Below are positions 1-12,009 of a DNA stretch of 64,000 bases, in pieces (within the stretch, counting starts at the first letter, position 1; each line of letters begins with the position of its first letter). A model generated the notes under the pieces. That model did no database searches. It was not told where the DNA came from and worked only from the letters and a program-made list of their open reading frames with translations. Source of the DNA: Plasmodiophora brassicae (taxonomy: Eukaryota; Endomyxa: Phytomyxea; Phytomyxea; Plasmodiophorida); NCBI GenBank assembly GCA_036867785.1, contig CP145409.1, positions 744,001-808,000 on the forward strand, in the 5' to 3' direction. A program made the position numbers and the translations under genes.

Positions 1-2401
1 CATGCGCCGTTCGTGCTGAACATTCTCGTCGTGTTCTTTCTGACTCAGCACGCGAGGCACTGCGTTGCGCTGGATACGCTCGGCGCGGTGCCTGTCTCTC
101 TCCTCGCACAACGCCGCACACTGAATTTGGGCCTGTGGCATCAACACCCACCAATGTCGGAACGTAAGCGATGAATACTTGTGCCAAGGTTACGTACCTG
201 GTCCTCTTGATGCTGCCGCTGCAGGGCAGATTGCTCACGGTGGGCCTGCTTCTCCAATCTTCTCTGGGCTCCCACCGAAAGCCGAGTTTCCCTGGCCTGA
301 AGGACACGCGCCGTTTTCTCTTCGATGTACCTTTGCGACACTTGCTTGGATGTCTGGATGCCTTGCTGCTTGGTCTGACAGACGCTCCACGTTTAGTCCG
401 ATGGGTGGTTTGAAAAGCGGGCGCAATTCGACCTGTAGCTGCCGCATGTGCTCCTCTTTGATAAGTTCGCCCCGTTGTTTCATTTCCACGATGGACATTT
501 CCGCCATCAGTCCGCGCCGACTCGACGTCGTGGGATCGAACGACTCATGATGGTCTTCGACCCTGACCAAACATAAGTTCATTCGTCACGTACATGAACG
601 GCCTGACTGTACAGCGGACTCTTACCTGGCCCGCGCCGAAGCCTTCATTATCCGAATCCGCCGAACTAAGTCGACGACTTGCACACGCCGATGGTCTGCG
701 ATGGCGCTCTTCTCGTTAGCCAACGACCTCAGGAGGCCACGAACGACGCTCGAGATGCCGCGGGATTTCGACATTAGACTTTCAACGCGCTGATCGGGAA
801 CACCTGACAGCATCGTTACAACGACCCCCTTTGTGTCGCTTAAATGAATCCTACCGATGTGTGACGACCGTATGCATCTTGCAACATGAACGCGCTTCTC
901 GTGGTCAATTTCGTCAAACGCACGTCGAGCTGCCTGCAGGCGTCTGAGATGAACGTCTTGGATGCGAGCCTGCTCTTTCTTCCTGTCGAACGTCTGCTTC
1001 CGATTCTCTCGAACGGCAAGCGTTTGCCGGTAAGCGTCCGCTTTGCGCGCGTGAACACTCTGGGCCTTAACGACCTCATCCCGAGCTTCTTGCTCTCGTC
1101 GCCATTCCTGTACACAGAGCAATTGTTAGGACTTTGCCATTGGGCACGCGACACGTTTACCCACATCGAAGTCCAGCCTATCCATCATGTCGACCTCGAA
1201 CGCCTTCATTACCTGAACCTGTGACTCCTGACGGCGCCGTGCCAGGCACTCTTCGCGGAGGATTGCTGACTTTGACATCGGGATACTTGATAGGCTGACG
1301 GCCGTCAGTGGCCTTGTCCGCATGCCAACCTGATCTCCACGATCAGTTTTCCGTGTCATCGCCCGCATCTCCCGCTACTGACATTGCTGGACGCGTTTGG
1401 AACGCCCTGCTCACGCGGGTCTGGATCAACATGGTCTGTTCGTATCCTCGCAGGGGCTGTCATCAGCTGGACGGGGACCTTCGCATGTTCCTCTTGCCAG
1501 TGCTTAATCGACATCTGAAGCAGTCGGCTTCTTCGTTGCTTTTTCTCATCATTGATCTCAACCAGACGTGGTTTCCACAATGCCGGCGTCCTGGTGTCAC
1601 CGTCAGCGCAGACACATTTGCTTGTTAGCAAACTGATTCGTACATGGTGGAGGTCGCCTTGATCCTGGCGTCAATGCGAATAGGGTCGATGCGGCATTCA
1701 CATGGAATATTATCGGTGGCGAACGAGAACGGCATTGCTGTTGTCACCTGCCGCTGACTGCGGGTGTCCATGGCAGAAGCGGCGCGGCGTGGTACGCGCG
1801 CCCTGCCAGGTGGAGCCAAGGCCTGAGTCGACCACGACATCAAAGATTCTTGATGCAGTCGAAGCGGATTGAGGACGCGCTTCTCTGTGTACGATCTGTC
1901 GAGGTGTCGCGACAGGTGGGAGCATAGAATTCCCGTGTCGGTTAGATCGCCAACAACAAACTGGACGAACAGCGCGACCTTGACCGGGTTCGGGTGGCAC
2001 TGAACGAGAACCGCTCGGAGCTCGTCAAACTCGAATTGCTCATCATCGATGCGGTACAGAAGGATGAACAGTACGACCGTGTAAATAGACCTGTCTTGCG
2101 GGATTGCCGTTCCGACATTGTCGATGTAGAACCGTGACACGATGTCCTGCAGTGGGCTATGCGCTTCATCGATCATGTACAGCAGCGGGCGAACCCGTTC
2201 CAAGTCGTGACGGTCAACATCATCATCACGAAGGACTGTTTCGAGGAACGCATCTGGCGGCACGTGCTCGCGTACCCGTTGAAACGCGGCGTGGACCTTG
2301 GCCGTCAGTTTCAGGAGTCGAACCATTTCGGCCAGGACCGCCGCCCGGTCGTCATCCGTCCGATCATCACAGCCATGGCCGATGTCGGGACCGGACGACA
2401 T
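1..2401 (-). CDS. CFAP99: CFAP99-like ciliary coiled-coil protein (3' end outside window)
   Basis: Axonemal protein of the CFAP99 family, which acts in motile cilia and flagella. The N-terminal helical domain (about residues 1-180) reads VLAEMVRLLKLTAKVH, then a block typical of the family around FVQFVVGDLTDTG. Further exons on the same strand give ILREECLARRRQES, a Lys/Arg/Glu-rich coiled coil, VVDLVRRIRIMKA, and the conserved LMAEMSIVEMKQR block near 470-520. A GT-AG intron at about 135-199 joins the last visible exon, which stays open to base 1, so the C-terminus lies outside the window. The start at 2401 was chosen because homology begins about 20 residues downstream. The order of blocks matches CFAP99 from other flagellates as I remember it; exact exon ends between 300 and 1700 are uncertain. 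It diverges from the p31comet gene. Confidence 0.8.
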
Positions 2402-2620
2402 TCGCACGCGTATCGACCGCCGTCTTCGTCGACTCAGGCAGGTACCGTTCGCTGTACCCGTACCAGCGATCATTTTCAATTTAGGACCCGACCATAGTTT
2501 CCCACAGTCGCGAAACTGGTTGTGGAGCGCCCAAGCAGACACCGCGTACGGTAGGTAGTCGAGTCGGGCCGTCGTGGACAACGTTATACTTTTGGAGTCC
2601 GCAGAAGTGTAGACACGACG
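2402..2620. promoter_or_regulatory. Divergent promoter region, CFAP99 / p31comet
   Basis: This 219-bp spacer lies between two start codons facing away from each other, so it must hold both 5' UTRs and promoters. I see no clear TATA box or other named motif. Promoter function is inferred from gene layout alone. Confidence 0.45.
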
Positions 2621-3607
2621 ATGGCAGGGGGAGCGACCATGACTGCGTTCGACCTGTACGAGGCTGAGTCCGTGAGGCATGTGAGGGTGCCTGTGCAAGG
2701 CCCGTCGCTGCCAGGCGCTGCTTGGGGGCGCGTCGCAGGCGATCTGGTCACATTTGTGCTATTTATTCGCGAGCAGATGTCGGCGTATGATGATCAGTTG
2801 GGCGTGCGGTTGCTTGGACGGCCACATTGACGGTGATGTGCAGGCCGTATGCTCAAATAAGGGCTATTGTCGATCGTGAGTTGCAGAGAAGGTCGAACGG
2901 GATTTCGCAGCGCTCTTCGCAAATGAATCGGCATATCAAGGTGGGGAATGCAGGCTGCACTGCATTTGCTGCATTACCTGAAATGGGGCCCTTTGTGTAG
3001 TTCGCGAATGAAGTGCAATCCGTCCTGGATGCTGTATCATGTCTATTCGCCAGCCGCCGGGTGTATCGTCTCGAAATTGTGATTGGATCATCATTATCAT
3101 CATTCAGGGAGTCCTACGTATGCCCTGAACGGTCACTTTCCGTTTGCCAAATTGAACAATGCCCTGATGCAGTGTATGTGTCTCGGAGACGGTCTCGCTG
3201 GACATTCCATGATCGTCGATGAAGACGCGGCTTCACGGGTCAGAATCTGGAGAAATTCTGCAAATTGACCGAGCCACTAACGCGCGTTGTGCGTGCTTTA
3301 GGCGAGCGATACGTTATCGCGCCACTTGATTCGCTTGCTGATCTCTGACTGCTCAGACCACCTGTCAGCTCCAATGCCAAAATGTTCCACATTCTTGCTG
3401 GCACTGTGCGATCGTGAAGGAACCTCTCCGCCTGGGTTTGCGCCAAAGCACAACCTTCGTGTCCGGCCGCGAAAGGGTGCTCGCTCAATACGGCTACGAT
3501 TCGACTTGGTTGACGACGAGGAAGGCACGAATCATGCATGCGATCGCATCTGGTTCCAGAGTTTGTCAACGATTTCAGGCTTGCGAGGTCCCGTCAAAAG
3601 CTTGTAA
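2621..3607 (+). CDS. MAD2L1BP: p31comet / MAD2L1-binding protein-like
   Basis: HORMA-fold adaptor that binds closed MAD2 and, with the AAA+ ATPase TRIP13, silences the spindle checkpoint. Three blocks match the family in order. Exon 1 has DLVTFVLFIREQM...DDQLG, like the helix around QLPLPYEQLK in animals. A middle exon has VQSVLDAVSCLFASRRV followed by RLEIVIGSSLSS, matching the strand around RVLILLGG. The last exon has PGFAPKHNLRVRP and, near the end, RIWFQSLSTISGLRG, matching the closing IWFQ...GFR. An intron runs from about 2950 to 3000 (gtgggg...gtgtag). The join near 3110-3130 needs a frame change I could not place at a GT-AG pair, so an unseen intron or a sequencing indel is possible there. 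ATG 2621 is first; 2639 is an alternative. Confidence 0.72.
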
Positions 3608-3610
3608 CGA

Positions 3611-4088
3611 TTACATATCCGCAGATTCTAAGCACACAGAAGTGTTTATTGCGTCTCGGTTTGGAGCACAGATCGTTTCTTTGAATGCACGAAAGTATGG
3701 GGTGCACATCCTGTACGGTGTCTTGGCCGAGGTCGTCCTCCGTGCGGCAACTCGGCAAAACATGTCCGTCACGGTGGAGCCGGGCGGGTAAGAAGATGCG
3801 TAACGCGGCGGGATGTCCGGCGCAACCTTTCCCCAGTCATTCGGCTCGTTCCGATTTTGCGGGGCCCCGAGCCCGACACCCCGTTTCCCTCCCAGGCGGT
3901 CAGTTCTCACCGGTTCTGGCATGGTGGCGGAGGTGAGGATGATGCAGTCGGATCCCGAACGGCAAGGCCGTTATTTGCAAACCGGTGTCGTCGGGGACAC
4001 CACCGTACGTCACATAGGCATGGGCTGCAGGATCGTCGCCGGTCAGTACTGGCGGGAGCGCCAGCCCAGGCTCGGAGGCACTCTGCAT
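3611..4088 (-). CDS. Possible short hypothetical gene
   Basis: Two open stretches on this strand (4088-3900 and 3922-3611) could be joined by an intron beginning with gtgaga near 3905. The second part contains DIPPRYASSYPPGST and ends at 3611, four bases from the stop of p31comet on the other strand. No family is recognised, base composition is unremarkable, and plus-strand frames are open over parts of the same DNA. Treat it as a weak candidate. Confidence 0.15.
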
Positions 4089-4099
4089 GACAATCGCTC

Positions 4100-5012
4100 G
4101 ATGTTTTGGAGGTGGATAAGGTCATACGCATGCTCTATACAGGTATATCAGTCATGACTGAAGATCATTCGCAAGCCTGCGCTGCGGGTCATCGGCAGCT
4201 GGCTGTTTGTACGCCACCGGCCTTACCGGGAAAGACTCAGACGAGGGTGAACCAATGACAAGTTTCTTCCTCATATTCAACGTGGTCTGAGTGCTGTCTA
4301 TAGGCTACGTAACTAAGTATTTGAATGGGTCGGACGAGTAACAACATAGTCCAGCAGTATAAAACTGGCATAATGCGTTACCCGCTCTACGAACTTTGGC
4401 GCAACACTTCGTTGTGCATTGTTTTCCATGGTAACAGCTCTGCGATGTTTGTTGCGTTTCATACTATTGACGGCGGCATCGTATTTCAGTTCCCTAGAAC
4501 GAAAGACACACGTGGATGCTTAGGGATGATCTTGGGTTGTTTTAGCCTGAACAGGTACCCTTTGATAGTCTTCGGATCTATCTTGCTTGTGCTTGCGTCA
4601 TTGTCCTCGTTCTCGCACCGTCATGCTGCTAATCGACTTTATTTTGACACGAGAAGCTGAACTTGTACGGCAATTGTGAATCCAGACGTCGATAAGGCAA
4701 TGCTCGGTCAAGGACGTGTTCCCCATTAGCCCTTATCGCGCACATGCCCTGGCTCGTCTCAGCCGCCCCTGGTATTCCATTCCTGCGCCGGCACGCCCGC
4801 TCTGTCGGACGTTCGCAGAGTGGGCTGCGCGCCGCGGGTCCCGCCCAGTGTCCAGCCGGAACGGATGCGCGACCAAGAATCCCGTCCGGAACCCCTTGCC
4901 TCTACCCTCGGGGCGGGTCGGGCGGCAATTGCGCAAAGTTTCCAGATTGTCCGCAGAATCCCCGCTCCCGCGGACGCATCGTCTTCGCGCCGTCGCCGTC
5001 GTCGTCTGCCAA
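4100..5012. other. Intergenic stretch without a convincing gene
   Basis: The part from about 4240 to 4700 is noticeably more AT-rich than its surroundings. It contains an open frame of 111 codons (4325-4660) ending in a hydrophobic stretch (VFGSILLVLASL), but no homology, intron signals or upstream context support it. From 4716 to 5012 the frame of the next gene is open upstream of its chosen start, probably 5' UTR. Confidence 0.4.
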
Positions 5013-6143
5013 ATGTCGGCAGGCCGCGTCCGAGTCGCTTGTACGGCTTGTGCCACCAGCAAGACTCGGTGCGATGGCGAGCGTCCATGCGGACGATGTG
5101 TACAACGAGATATGGCTGCGTATTGCATTGACCGACCCGTGCACTCCATGAGGCCGCGCGAACGCTTCAGGTTGCCACCTGGAATCGCGTGTACACCTTG
5201 TAAGAAATCAAAGGTCGCCTGTGCTGCCGTACGTCCCTGTCCGCGATGTTGTCAAAGGTTCGGCGACGCCGCAGTAGTGCGCTGCGTTGACGCGCCTGTG
5301 GTCGCCGCCGCTCCCGCCACAGAAGACCCTCGGCGAAATCTGTGGCCTGAAAAGTCGTCTCCATTGGCGATGTACCGTCCAGTCCCGAAGGCGATCTCTG
5401 ACGCTTTGCGGGATTGGTGCCTACAGATGGATCCGCGCGCCATTCGACGCTTCCTATTGTCGACGCCATTGTAAGTCGTGTCGTTGTTTCAGCAGAGTCC
5501 AATGATGACCGTCGTATGCAGGGAGCCTGAGTTGACTGTGTTTATGCCACACGACGAAGCCAGACAGCTCATTGCGATCTTGAACGACATGGCTGAGACA
5601 TCAACTCTCGAACCCGAATCCGAAGACTGCTTCGATATGGACATGCTGAGCCACTACAGCAACGACGTGATTCAATGCTCCATCTTGTGGAAGCAGTCTG
5701 TCCCATTTGACTCGCCGTCTTCGGCGCAGATCCGGTTCGACAGCGACATGCGACTATCCAGCAAGGCGACCAGGGCAACGTTCAACCAGTCCGCGCTGAA
5801 GCTGTTTGGGTATGACGAAGCCGAGCTGGATCGGTACCTCTCTGGATCGGGTGAGCCGCCTGACGAAGGCCCTCTGATAATGCCTGCCTTCTGGCGGTTA
5901 TATGCACCAAGCGACTGGTTACCAATGATCGAGCGATACGTGCGCACGCTGTTTCAGAGATGGTCATCGTTCTACTGGAAGGCATCCATTATCAGGCGCG
6001 ATGGCAAGGCGATACCATGTATCAATGAGACCACTGTTTCCATCTCTCCCGACGGCAACACGGTGTCCTATTTCCTGTCAATTCGCCCAATGGACACTAC
6101 TTTTATTCCCACAGACGTACATCCAACCATCGAAATACAATAG
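5013..6143 (+). CDS. Tandem Zn2Cys6 cluster / PAS-domain transcription factor
   Basis: Probable nuclear DNA-binding regulator. Residues 8-35 hold a fungal-type binuclear zinc cluster (CTACATSKTRC, then PCGRC and a sixth Cys). A second follows near residues 52-85 (CTPCKKSKVAC, PCPRC and a further Cys). The C-terminal half (FNQSALKLFGYDEAELDRYL, then WKASIIRRDGKAIPC) has the look of a PAS sensor fold with its usual N..AL.LFGY core. The start at 5013 gives MSAGRVRVAC, placing the first cluster right at the N-terminus, as is usual for the class. One intron, 5471-5521 (51 nt, gtaagt...tgcag), restores the frame as TPL|EPELTVF. Zinc-cluster plus PAS architecture is known in fungi and has been reported in other eukaryotes; two clusters side by side are unusual. 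Target genes and ligand are unknown. Confidence 0.8.
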
Positions 6144-6200
6144 AGTGAGTATATACAATACATCATGCTGCGGGCCGCGAGCAACATCTGATTAGGTAGT

Positions 6201-6859
6201 TTATTCACTTCGCTGTGGCAACGAATCACCAGTGCCTTTCCTGAAATGCAGACGCATGTCGTACGCGTCTTCGCCATCCGCATAGTACTTGGCCTCGACA
6301 TCGTGCTGTTCATAGCCAAGCGTCTTGGTGTACAAATGGAATGCACCAGCGTTGCTCTTGCGAACATGCAATGACACATATTCGGCTTTGAAGATGTGCT
6401 CCATTGCATGCTGTGCTGCCGTCATCAGCTTCGTCGCGATCCCCATCTTACGATGCGTCCGCAGGACGGCCAACGAGGTGATATGCCCATGAAGTTCCTT
6501 GGAGTCCTCCTCCCTGATACCAAGAAGTTTAGCACAATGGCGGGTTTCACAAGATGGGTTTCGAACATTTTCGCAAGGACATAGCCAACGATCTTCCCAT
6601 TGTAATCTTCAGCCACATATGGAAGCTGCGGCCATGAGAGGATATGGTACAGGTAGTATTTCATTTGGTCTACGCCGATCTCCTTAAACATGAGCAGTCC
6701 TGAGCGGACCGTCGAGGCGACTTACAATTTTCGGGCAAACACCTGAACGAACATCAGTAAGGTGTAACGAAGCGATTCACGCATGACGACTACGGACAGT
6801 AGGTTGCAATTCTGCATCTCCAGCAGATCGGCCACTGTGCATGGACGGATACACACCAT
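6201..6859 (-). CDS. NAA10: N-alpha-acetyltransferase 10, NatA catalytic subunit
   Basis: Catalytic subunit of NatA, which acetylates N-termini at the ribosome with NAA15. The GNAT fold is complete: [51 protein letters not shown]...HGHITSLAV, the acetyl-CoA-binding loop [20 protein letters not shown] and YYADGEDAY. All match human NAA10 closely. Three exons: the second intron begins inside the Met codon of AKM (gttcga) and ends at tatcag, restoring KM|EEDS exactly. The first probably runs from gtgaat to gcgtag. The human tail is mostly absent; the protein ends about 20 residues after the core. ATG 6859 ([12 protein letters not shown]) aligns with the family start. It diverges from the STPG gene 308 bp away. 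Confidence 0.93.
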
Positions 6860-7167
6860 CGTCGATCCGCCAACGTCCTCCTGACACAGAGGCAAAGTCC
6901 GCGACGCACACACGCGCACTCGTCAGTCGTCACTGCAGCTCAGCGGCGCCAGGCTGTCTCCCCGGCCCCCTCAACGTTACTGCGCCCGAGCCGCCTACTG
7001 AATACCTACTCCCACTACATCATTCGCATTAATCGAGGCTGTTGACACGCCTGAGTAGGAATGCGCAGCGAATTCATAACAAACGACATGTCGATCTGTC
7101 GTAACAGCAGTGAGATACCGGGTCGTGTACATGGATCGGTCGGTGTGAAATCTATTGCTGGCCGGTC

Positions 7168-8994
7168 ATGGCGTTCGTGTCCCGATGTCCTCGGGATACC
7201 GCCGCCGCTCTGGCACGACCGTCGGCGACCAACGGCAATATTGGCCCCGGCACCTACGAAGTTCGTCGCCTCCTTGACCAACCGAAGAACGCGCAAGTCA
7301 GTTACGTCCCGTTTGGCAGCGGGGCATCCCGGGAAGATACTTTGGCATTATCGGCAACGTTCGTGCCTCCTACCGGATCCTACATCACGCCGCGTGACTG
7401 GAAGCAGGATACCCAAGGTCCATGCGCTTCGGCCGCCTTCAAGTCGTCGACGGATCGGTTCAAGCGCCCTGGGGGAGGCTCCGGGCAGCAGGTCGACGCC
7501 GATCTGCCCATCGGGTGCACCCACAAGCCATGGATCAGCCCCCGACCCGATCGACCACGTCAACGGCACCCATCACGAAGTCGGCCCGTTGAGCGCCTGA
7601 GCGTGCCATCCATAACCACGCGGGACCACCATGGGTACATAGAGACCTCCACCGGGTGTCTCATGCTACGCGACCCTCCTGGCCCACAATCGGATACTCG
7701 TCCTGCGCTCCAGCCGTCGACCCTAACGACAAACAAGGCGCCAAACTTCGCTCGAACCTCCGAACGCTTCCGTCCAACGGCCACCGATGCCCGCCCGGGC
7801 CCTGGCCACTACAACGTGGTCGACGCCCATCTCATGCAGTTTGATCGAACCAAGGCCACACGTCTATCGTCGTCGTTCGCGTACCAAGGTCCTCGAGGTC
7901 GGCAACGCATCCAATATGTGAACCGCCAATGTTCAGGCCCACTGATGACGATGATCTACTTAGGGACCGAACTGCCAAAGGCGTCGGATGAACCCGGCCC
8001 TCTGGATTACCAGGTTCGGTCCGATATCGTGAAGCGTCCCGTCTGGGCCTCCAAGTTCCAGAACTTTGGATCACGCACCGGGTCGGATCAGGTCTCGTCA
8101 TCGATATCGCCGACGCCGTCTCACTCTACTGTTGTCGCACAGGCGAGGCCGGGAACCGTTCAAGGAGGACATCGGGCCTGGACCCGGCGCCTACAACGTG
8201 TCGCGCGATCCTGTATACATTCGTCTGCGCCCGCCCCTGACCGTCCCATTCGGGTCGAAATCGGACCGCTTCTCGGAAGAGCACCCGGCTGCCGACGGTC
8301 CCGGCCCAGGTGAGTATTCCCTGCCCTCCTCCATACGAATTCGTCCAAAGAACGCGCCGGTCCCGTTTGGATCGCGAGTCGAACGCTTCACTGAGCAGAG
8401 GCGTGCACCGACCCCGGAACCGACACCGGCACCCCCGCCAGGCCCTCGTTCCCGGCGACCTGTTCGACGCCAACGCCACCAACGTTCCACTGGGCGTTCG
8501 CCTGTCCGACGAGTCCCCGTCCCGTCGTCCGTCGTCCCGGCACCCGGCACCTACGATGTCGATCGCGTGACGACCGCCTTCAAGCCGTTAAAGTTCAAGG
8601 TTCGCGGTCCGATAGGTCTCCGTTTCAGGATGCTGACTGTCGCGTTCAGAGCAAAGGGTTCCAGTTCGCGTCCAAGTCAGCACGGTTCGAATACGAGAGG
8701 GAGATCGAGCGGGAACCGACGCCAGCGCCGCCCGACCCCGCTAGAGACGACCAGGGGACCGCGAATCGGCGGGCGCTGCCGGCGGGGTCGTCAGCGTTCC
8801 TGTCGCGCGTGAACCGATTCGCAGAGCAGTACCAGGCGATGGGGCTGCCCGGACCCGGCGACTACCAGATCACGTCATCGCTCATCAAGCGGACGTTCAA
8901 CGTGACGATCGACCCGAACTTTGACCGCGTCGCCGCCGACGATGCCCTGGCGACCGACCGCGCCATCGTCCGAGTCGGGAAGCCCTCCTTCTAA
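7168..8994 (+). CDS. Sperm-tail PG-rich repeat (SHIPPO/STPG) protein
   Basis: Member of the STPG/SHIPPO group, microtubule-lumen or axoneme-associated proteins of cilia. At least seven Pro-Gly-Pro repeats are readable: IGPGTYEV, PPTGSYI, GPGHYNVVD, PGPLDYQV, GPGAYNV, GPGEYSL, APGTYDV and GPGDYQI, often followed by PFGS and an RF pair. The start (MAFVSRCPRD...NGNIGPGTYEV) resembles STPG2, where the first repeat also lies close to the N-terminus. Frame changes near 7450-7700, 7890-7965, 8100-8150 and 8640-8800 are best explained by short introns; one runs from about 7891 (gtcctc) to 7969 (cttag). Total length about 500 residues. Orthology within the STPG family is not settled. Confidence 0.8.
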
Positions 8995-9129
8995 AATATG
9001 TAAACCAGTGTCGCCTGTCCACGATGTGGTGGCGGTCTGATTTTGAGGAAACGGAGGCGCCGCCCGAACGCTAAACCGTGACGTGGCGGTAGGACGGATC
9101 CGAAGAGCGAGGGTGTTTGTTTGCCCGAA

Positions 9130-11054
9130 ATGGCGACCGAGCCCCTGTTGTCTCCCGGCGCGGCCGAGCCGGTTGTCATCCTGGAGGCGCCCAAGATCGA
9201 GGGTGCCGATGACTGGACCGTCCCTGAATCCGTCAAGCAGCACCCGTATTTCGTCGAAGTAAATGCCTGCGATCCCGACCGTATCGCCCGCGCCGTCTGA
9301 TGGTGTACTGTGCAGGTCACGTCGACGCTGGCGAAAGCGCTGCGAGAACTGGATGAGCGTATGCGCAAGAAGAACGATTACCATTTGATCAGCGGGAAGC
9401 GGTCGCATATGGTCGGCGGGAAGGTCGTCAGCGCCGGTGAGATGGCCGTCTGGAACCGCAACGGCCGCCCGGTGATCGCCATTGATTCCGGCAATTACTG
9501 GAACCTGTGAGCGCACGCCCACCCGTCAACTGCGTCCTTGAGGCCATCCTGACGTCATGGGCAACAACAGGTCTCCTCGTCACGAGTGGGTCGGCCTGTT
9601 CAATTTGTCGGCGCCGGTCGACGTCCTCGGCCTGACGGTGGCCCAAGCCGGCCAGTCAGAGGCCCTCGTCGTCCAGGACCCGCAGAATCGCGTCTTCATT
9701 ATTCGAAACGGCGGATTCGCCTCGTACGGCAACGTTGGTCGATTCAAGGTTGCATCCGGCGCCGTCAGCAGGAACGCATCGTGCGACTGATACAAAGCGC
9801 CAGGTGCTGGCCCTGGTCGACACGTTGAATCTAGGTGCAGACTGTGTCGTGATGGAACCGGGGACGAACAGGATCCTGGGATGGAAGAAGGAGGTCAAGA
9901 CCAGCGCGGACAACACGTCGACCCAGTTCACCGTCGCCACGTTCTTCAACGTCCCCGCCAACAATGTTGTCATTCTGCAGCGCGGCAACACAATGCTGCT
10001 CATGTCGGCAGGGCAGCATGTCCTGACGAATCCGAACACGACCTACCGTTGCGTGAGTTCGACAATCAGCCACCAGAGTCGTGGCACTGATCGGCTGACC
10101 ACTTGTCTCCCATAGTTCTATTCGCTCGGTGAGCGTCAGATCAAGTTCAAAACGCAGCCTGCGTACACAATCGAAGGCGTGCCTGTCCTCCTCAACGTCA
10201 ACCTTCGGTACCGCGTTATCGACCCGCTGAAGTTGACCGCCAATTACGACGACGTGTAGGCCCATGATGACGGCTGTATTTGCCTGCCGCGCTGATATAC
10301 AGATTGCAGGCTGCAGGCGCTGGCCAATCCAGCCCAGTCGGCAGTGAACTCGGTCGTCTCGCGAATGTCCTATCAGCAATTCATGCGGGCACAGAAGATC
10401 GACCCGAGCACAGGAGCACATCATGCGCCCTGGGTGGAGGCCTTCAAAGCGGAATGCCTCGGTGATCTGCAAAAGCAGGCCATTGAGTACGGGATCAACG
10501 TCGAGTCGTTCGACGTGCTTGACCGCGAGCTGGAGGGCAAGCTGGGCAAGGACCTGGAGAGCCAGAGCGAACAGGTTCTCCGCAACCAGGTCCAGGCGAC
10601 GCAGGTCGAACTCCAGAACCATATCGCCACTGAGGCACAGCGCGGCAAGCTCCAGATCGCACAGGTGGAGGCGCAGATACAGAAGGTGACGGCCGATGCC
10701 AACTACTACACAGCGAACCGGGCGTCCGACGCCGAGTACTACATGGTGCTGAACGCGGCCAAGGCCAGGGCCGAGGCGTCACGGTTGGTGGTCGAGCAGG
10801 AAGCCAAGAACACGGTCGCCCTAGCCGGAGCGAAGACGACAGAGATCAACCTGATCGCCGAAGGCAACGCCAGCGTCCCCGGCGGACACGCCCAGCTCAT
10901 GCAGCTGTCGTTGTTCGAGATCGAGAAACGTAAGGCGCTGCCGGCGTCCACTGTGTACTTCAGCGGGGACCTCGGCGAGCACGCTGGACTCCAGGGCAGC
11001 CTGGTCGGCGGGTTCGCCCTAGCATCCGGCATCGATGCCGCGCGTGTCAAGTAA
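9130..11054 (+). CDS. SPFH / Band-7 domain protein
   Basis: Member of the stomatin-prohibitin-flotillin superfamily, which forms oligomeric membrane scaffolds. After an N-terminal region (MATEPLLSPGAAEP) come two small beta-rich modules with SGEMAVWNRNGRP-like character, then the SPFH core: VPANNVVILQRG, YSLGERQIKFKTQPAYTIEGVP, VLLNVNLRYRVIDPLKL and NPAQSAVNSVVSRM. A long Gln/Glu/Ala-rich coiled coil follows (residues about 390-520), with a Gly/Ala tail. Introns: 9259-9315 (57 nt), about 9508-9571, one near 10050-10115 and one near 10255-10310, all GT-AG and frame-restoring. No transmembrane helix is obvious, so attachment may be peripheral. The vault-protein shoulder domain has the same fold, but the repeats of MVP are absent. 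Confidence 0.78.
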
Positions 11055-12009
11055 ACGCCGGATCGAGACGAGGTCCACGTTCCAGAACCATCGCGAACGC
11101 GTTGATTGTTTCTGGCGGTGCCTCATTTCCAGATTACGTGTGTGCAGGGCGACCCGCGTAACCGGATGGCGAGGGATGGCACCACCATGCCGTCCTTAGA
11201 TCGGTTCCTGAATCGATACGAACCCGGTTCAGTAGCCCGGCACGGGATCGAACCGGCCAGCCAGCGACTAACGCCACACCTGTTCTGGTTCGGTTGCGAA
11301 GACGACGCGCACGTTGTAGGGTTTACCCACCAATAGTCGTTAGACAGCTTTGCACTGAACGGAATCGTAAGCTGGCCGTGCTGACGGTATATTCAAGGTT
11401 CCTGGGGCTTCCCGATCCACGACGTACGATCCGGTACAATGCTGTGCAATTCGTTGGCCATGTGCGACGGTGGATCGCGGAAGATCCAGGACTGCTGCCA
11501 TCGACGTGCACCAAGTTGGTTACGTTCGACCGCGTGTCCGTCTATACCCGTAGCGGGCATACAGTGACATCGCAGGACGATATCATACCAGACAGCATCG
11601 TCTTCTGCCTGACGGTCTGGGACGCCTGTGATGGGTAACGCCGCCAGCATCGTGCAGCGCTTTCGCAGCTGAACATGTTGCTCCTGTTCAGGTGGCCGAT
11701 CGAGCTGGTTGAACTTGATTCAGGGATGCTATCCAGACCCGTGCGACGTCGTCTCGAGCGTGCCATCTGTGACATGAGTTGCGATGGCATGAACAGGGTC
11801 AGCGACTGGTTCTTCTGGCCGCAGTCCCATTATGAAGATGGCATCCTGCGGTCATCGCGCCGCCCATTCGATTCAAACCGGCCTCTACAGCATCCCATGC
11901 TGGCCCAGTACCGTCTGCTACACCCGCCAGCTCCAGATTTCCAGTACTCGCATTCCCTACCCCGTCTTCTCCATGCCAGACCGAACTGGAGGGGACCAGC
12001 TAGGCGTTC
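11055..12009. other. Stretch without a recognised gene
   Basis: Several frames of 75-115 codons are open on both strands. The most protein-like piece is the plus-strand run to 11638 (VTFDRVSVYTRSGHTV, then DIIPDSIVFCLTV), which could be the end of an unrecognised gene, but I found no start or intron that makes it whole. No RNA gene could be established. Confidence 0.3.

Noticed and set aside
5471-5492. 22-nt intron in the zinc-cluster gene
   Set aside because: Using the first acceptor breaks the frame; the acceptor at 5521 (51 nt) restores it exactly.
9130-11054. Major vault protein
   Set aside because: The SPFH-like core fits, but the N-terminal vault repeats and the usual length of about 850 residues are missing.
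11215-11290. tRNA-like T-arm (cacgggatcgaacc) on the minus strand
   Set aside because: The T-stem does not pair properly and no D-arm, anticodon arm or acceptor stem could be built around it.
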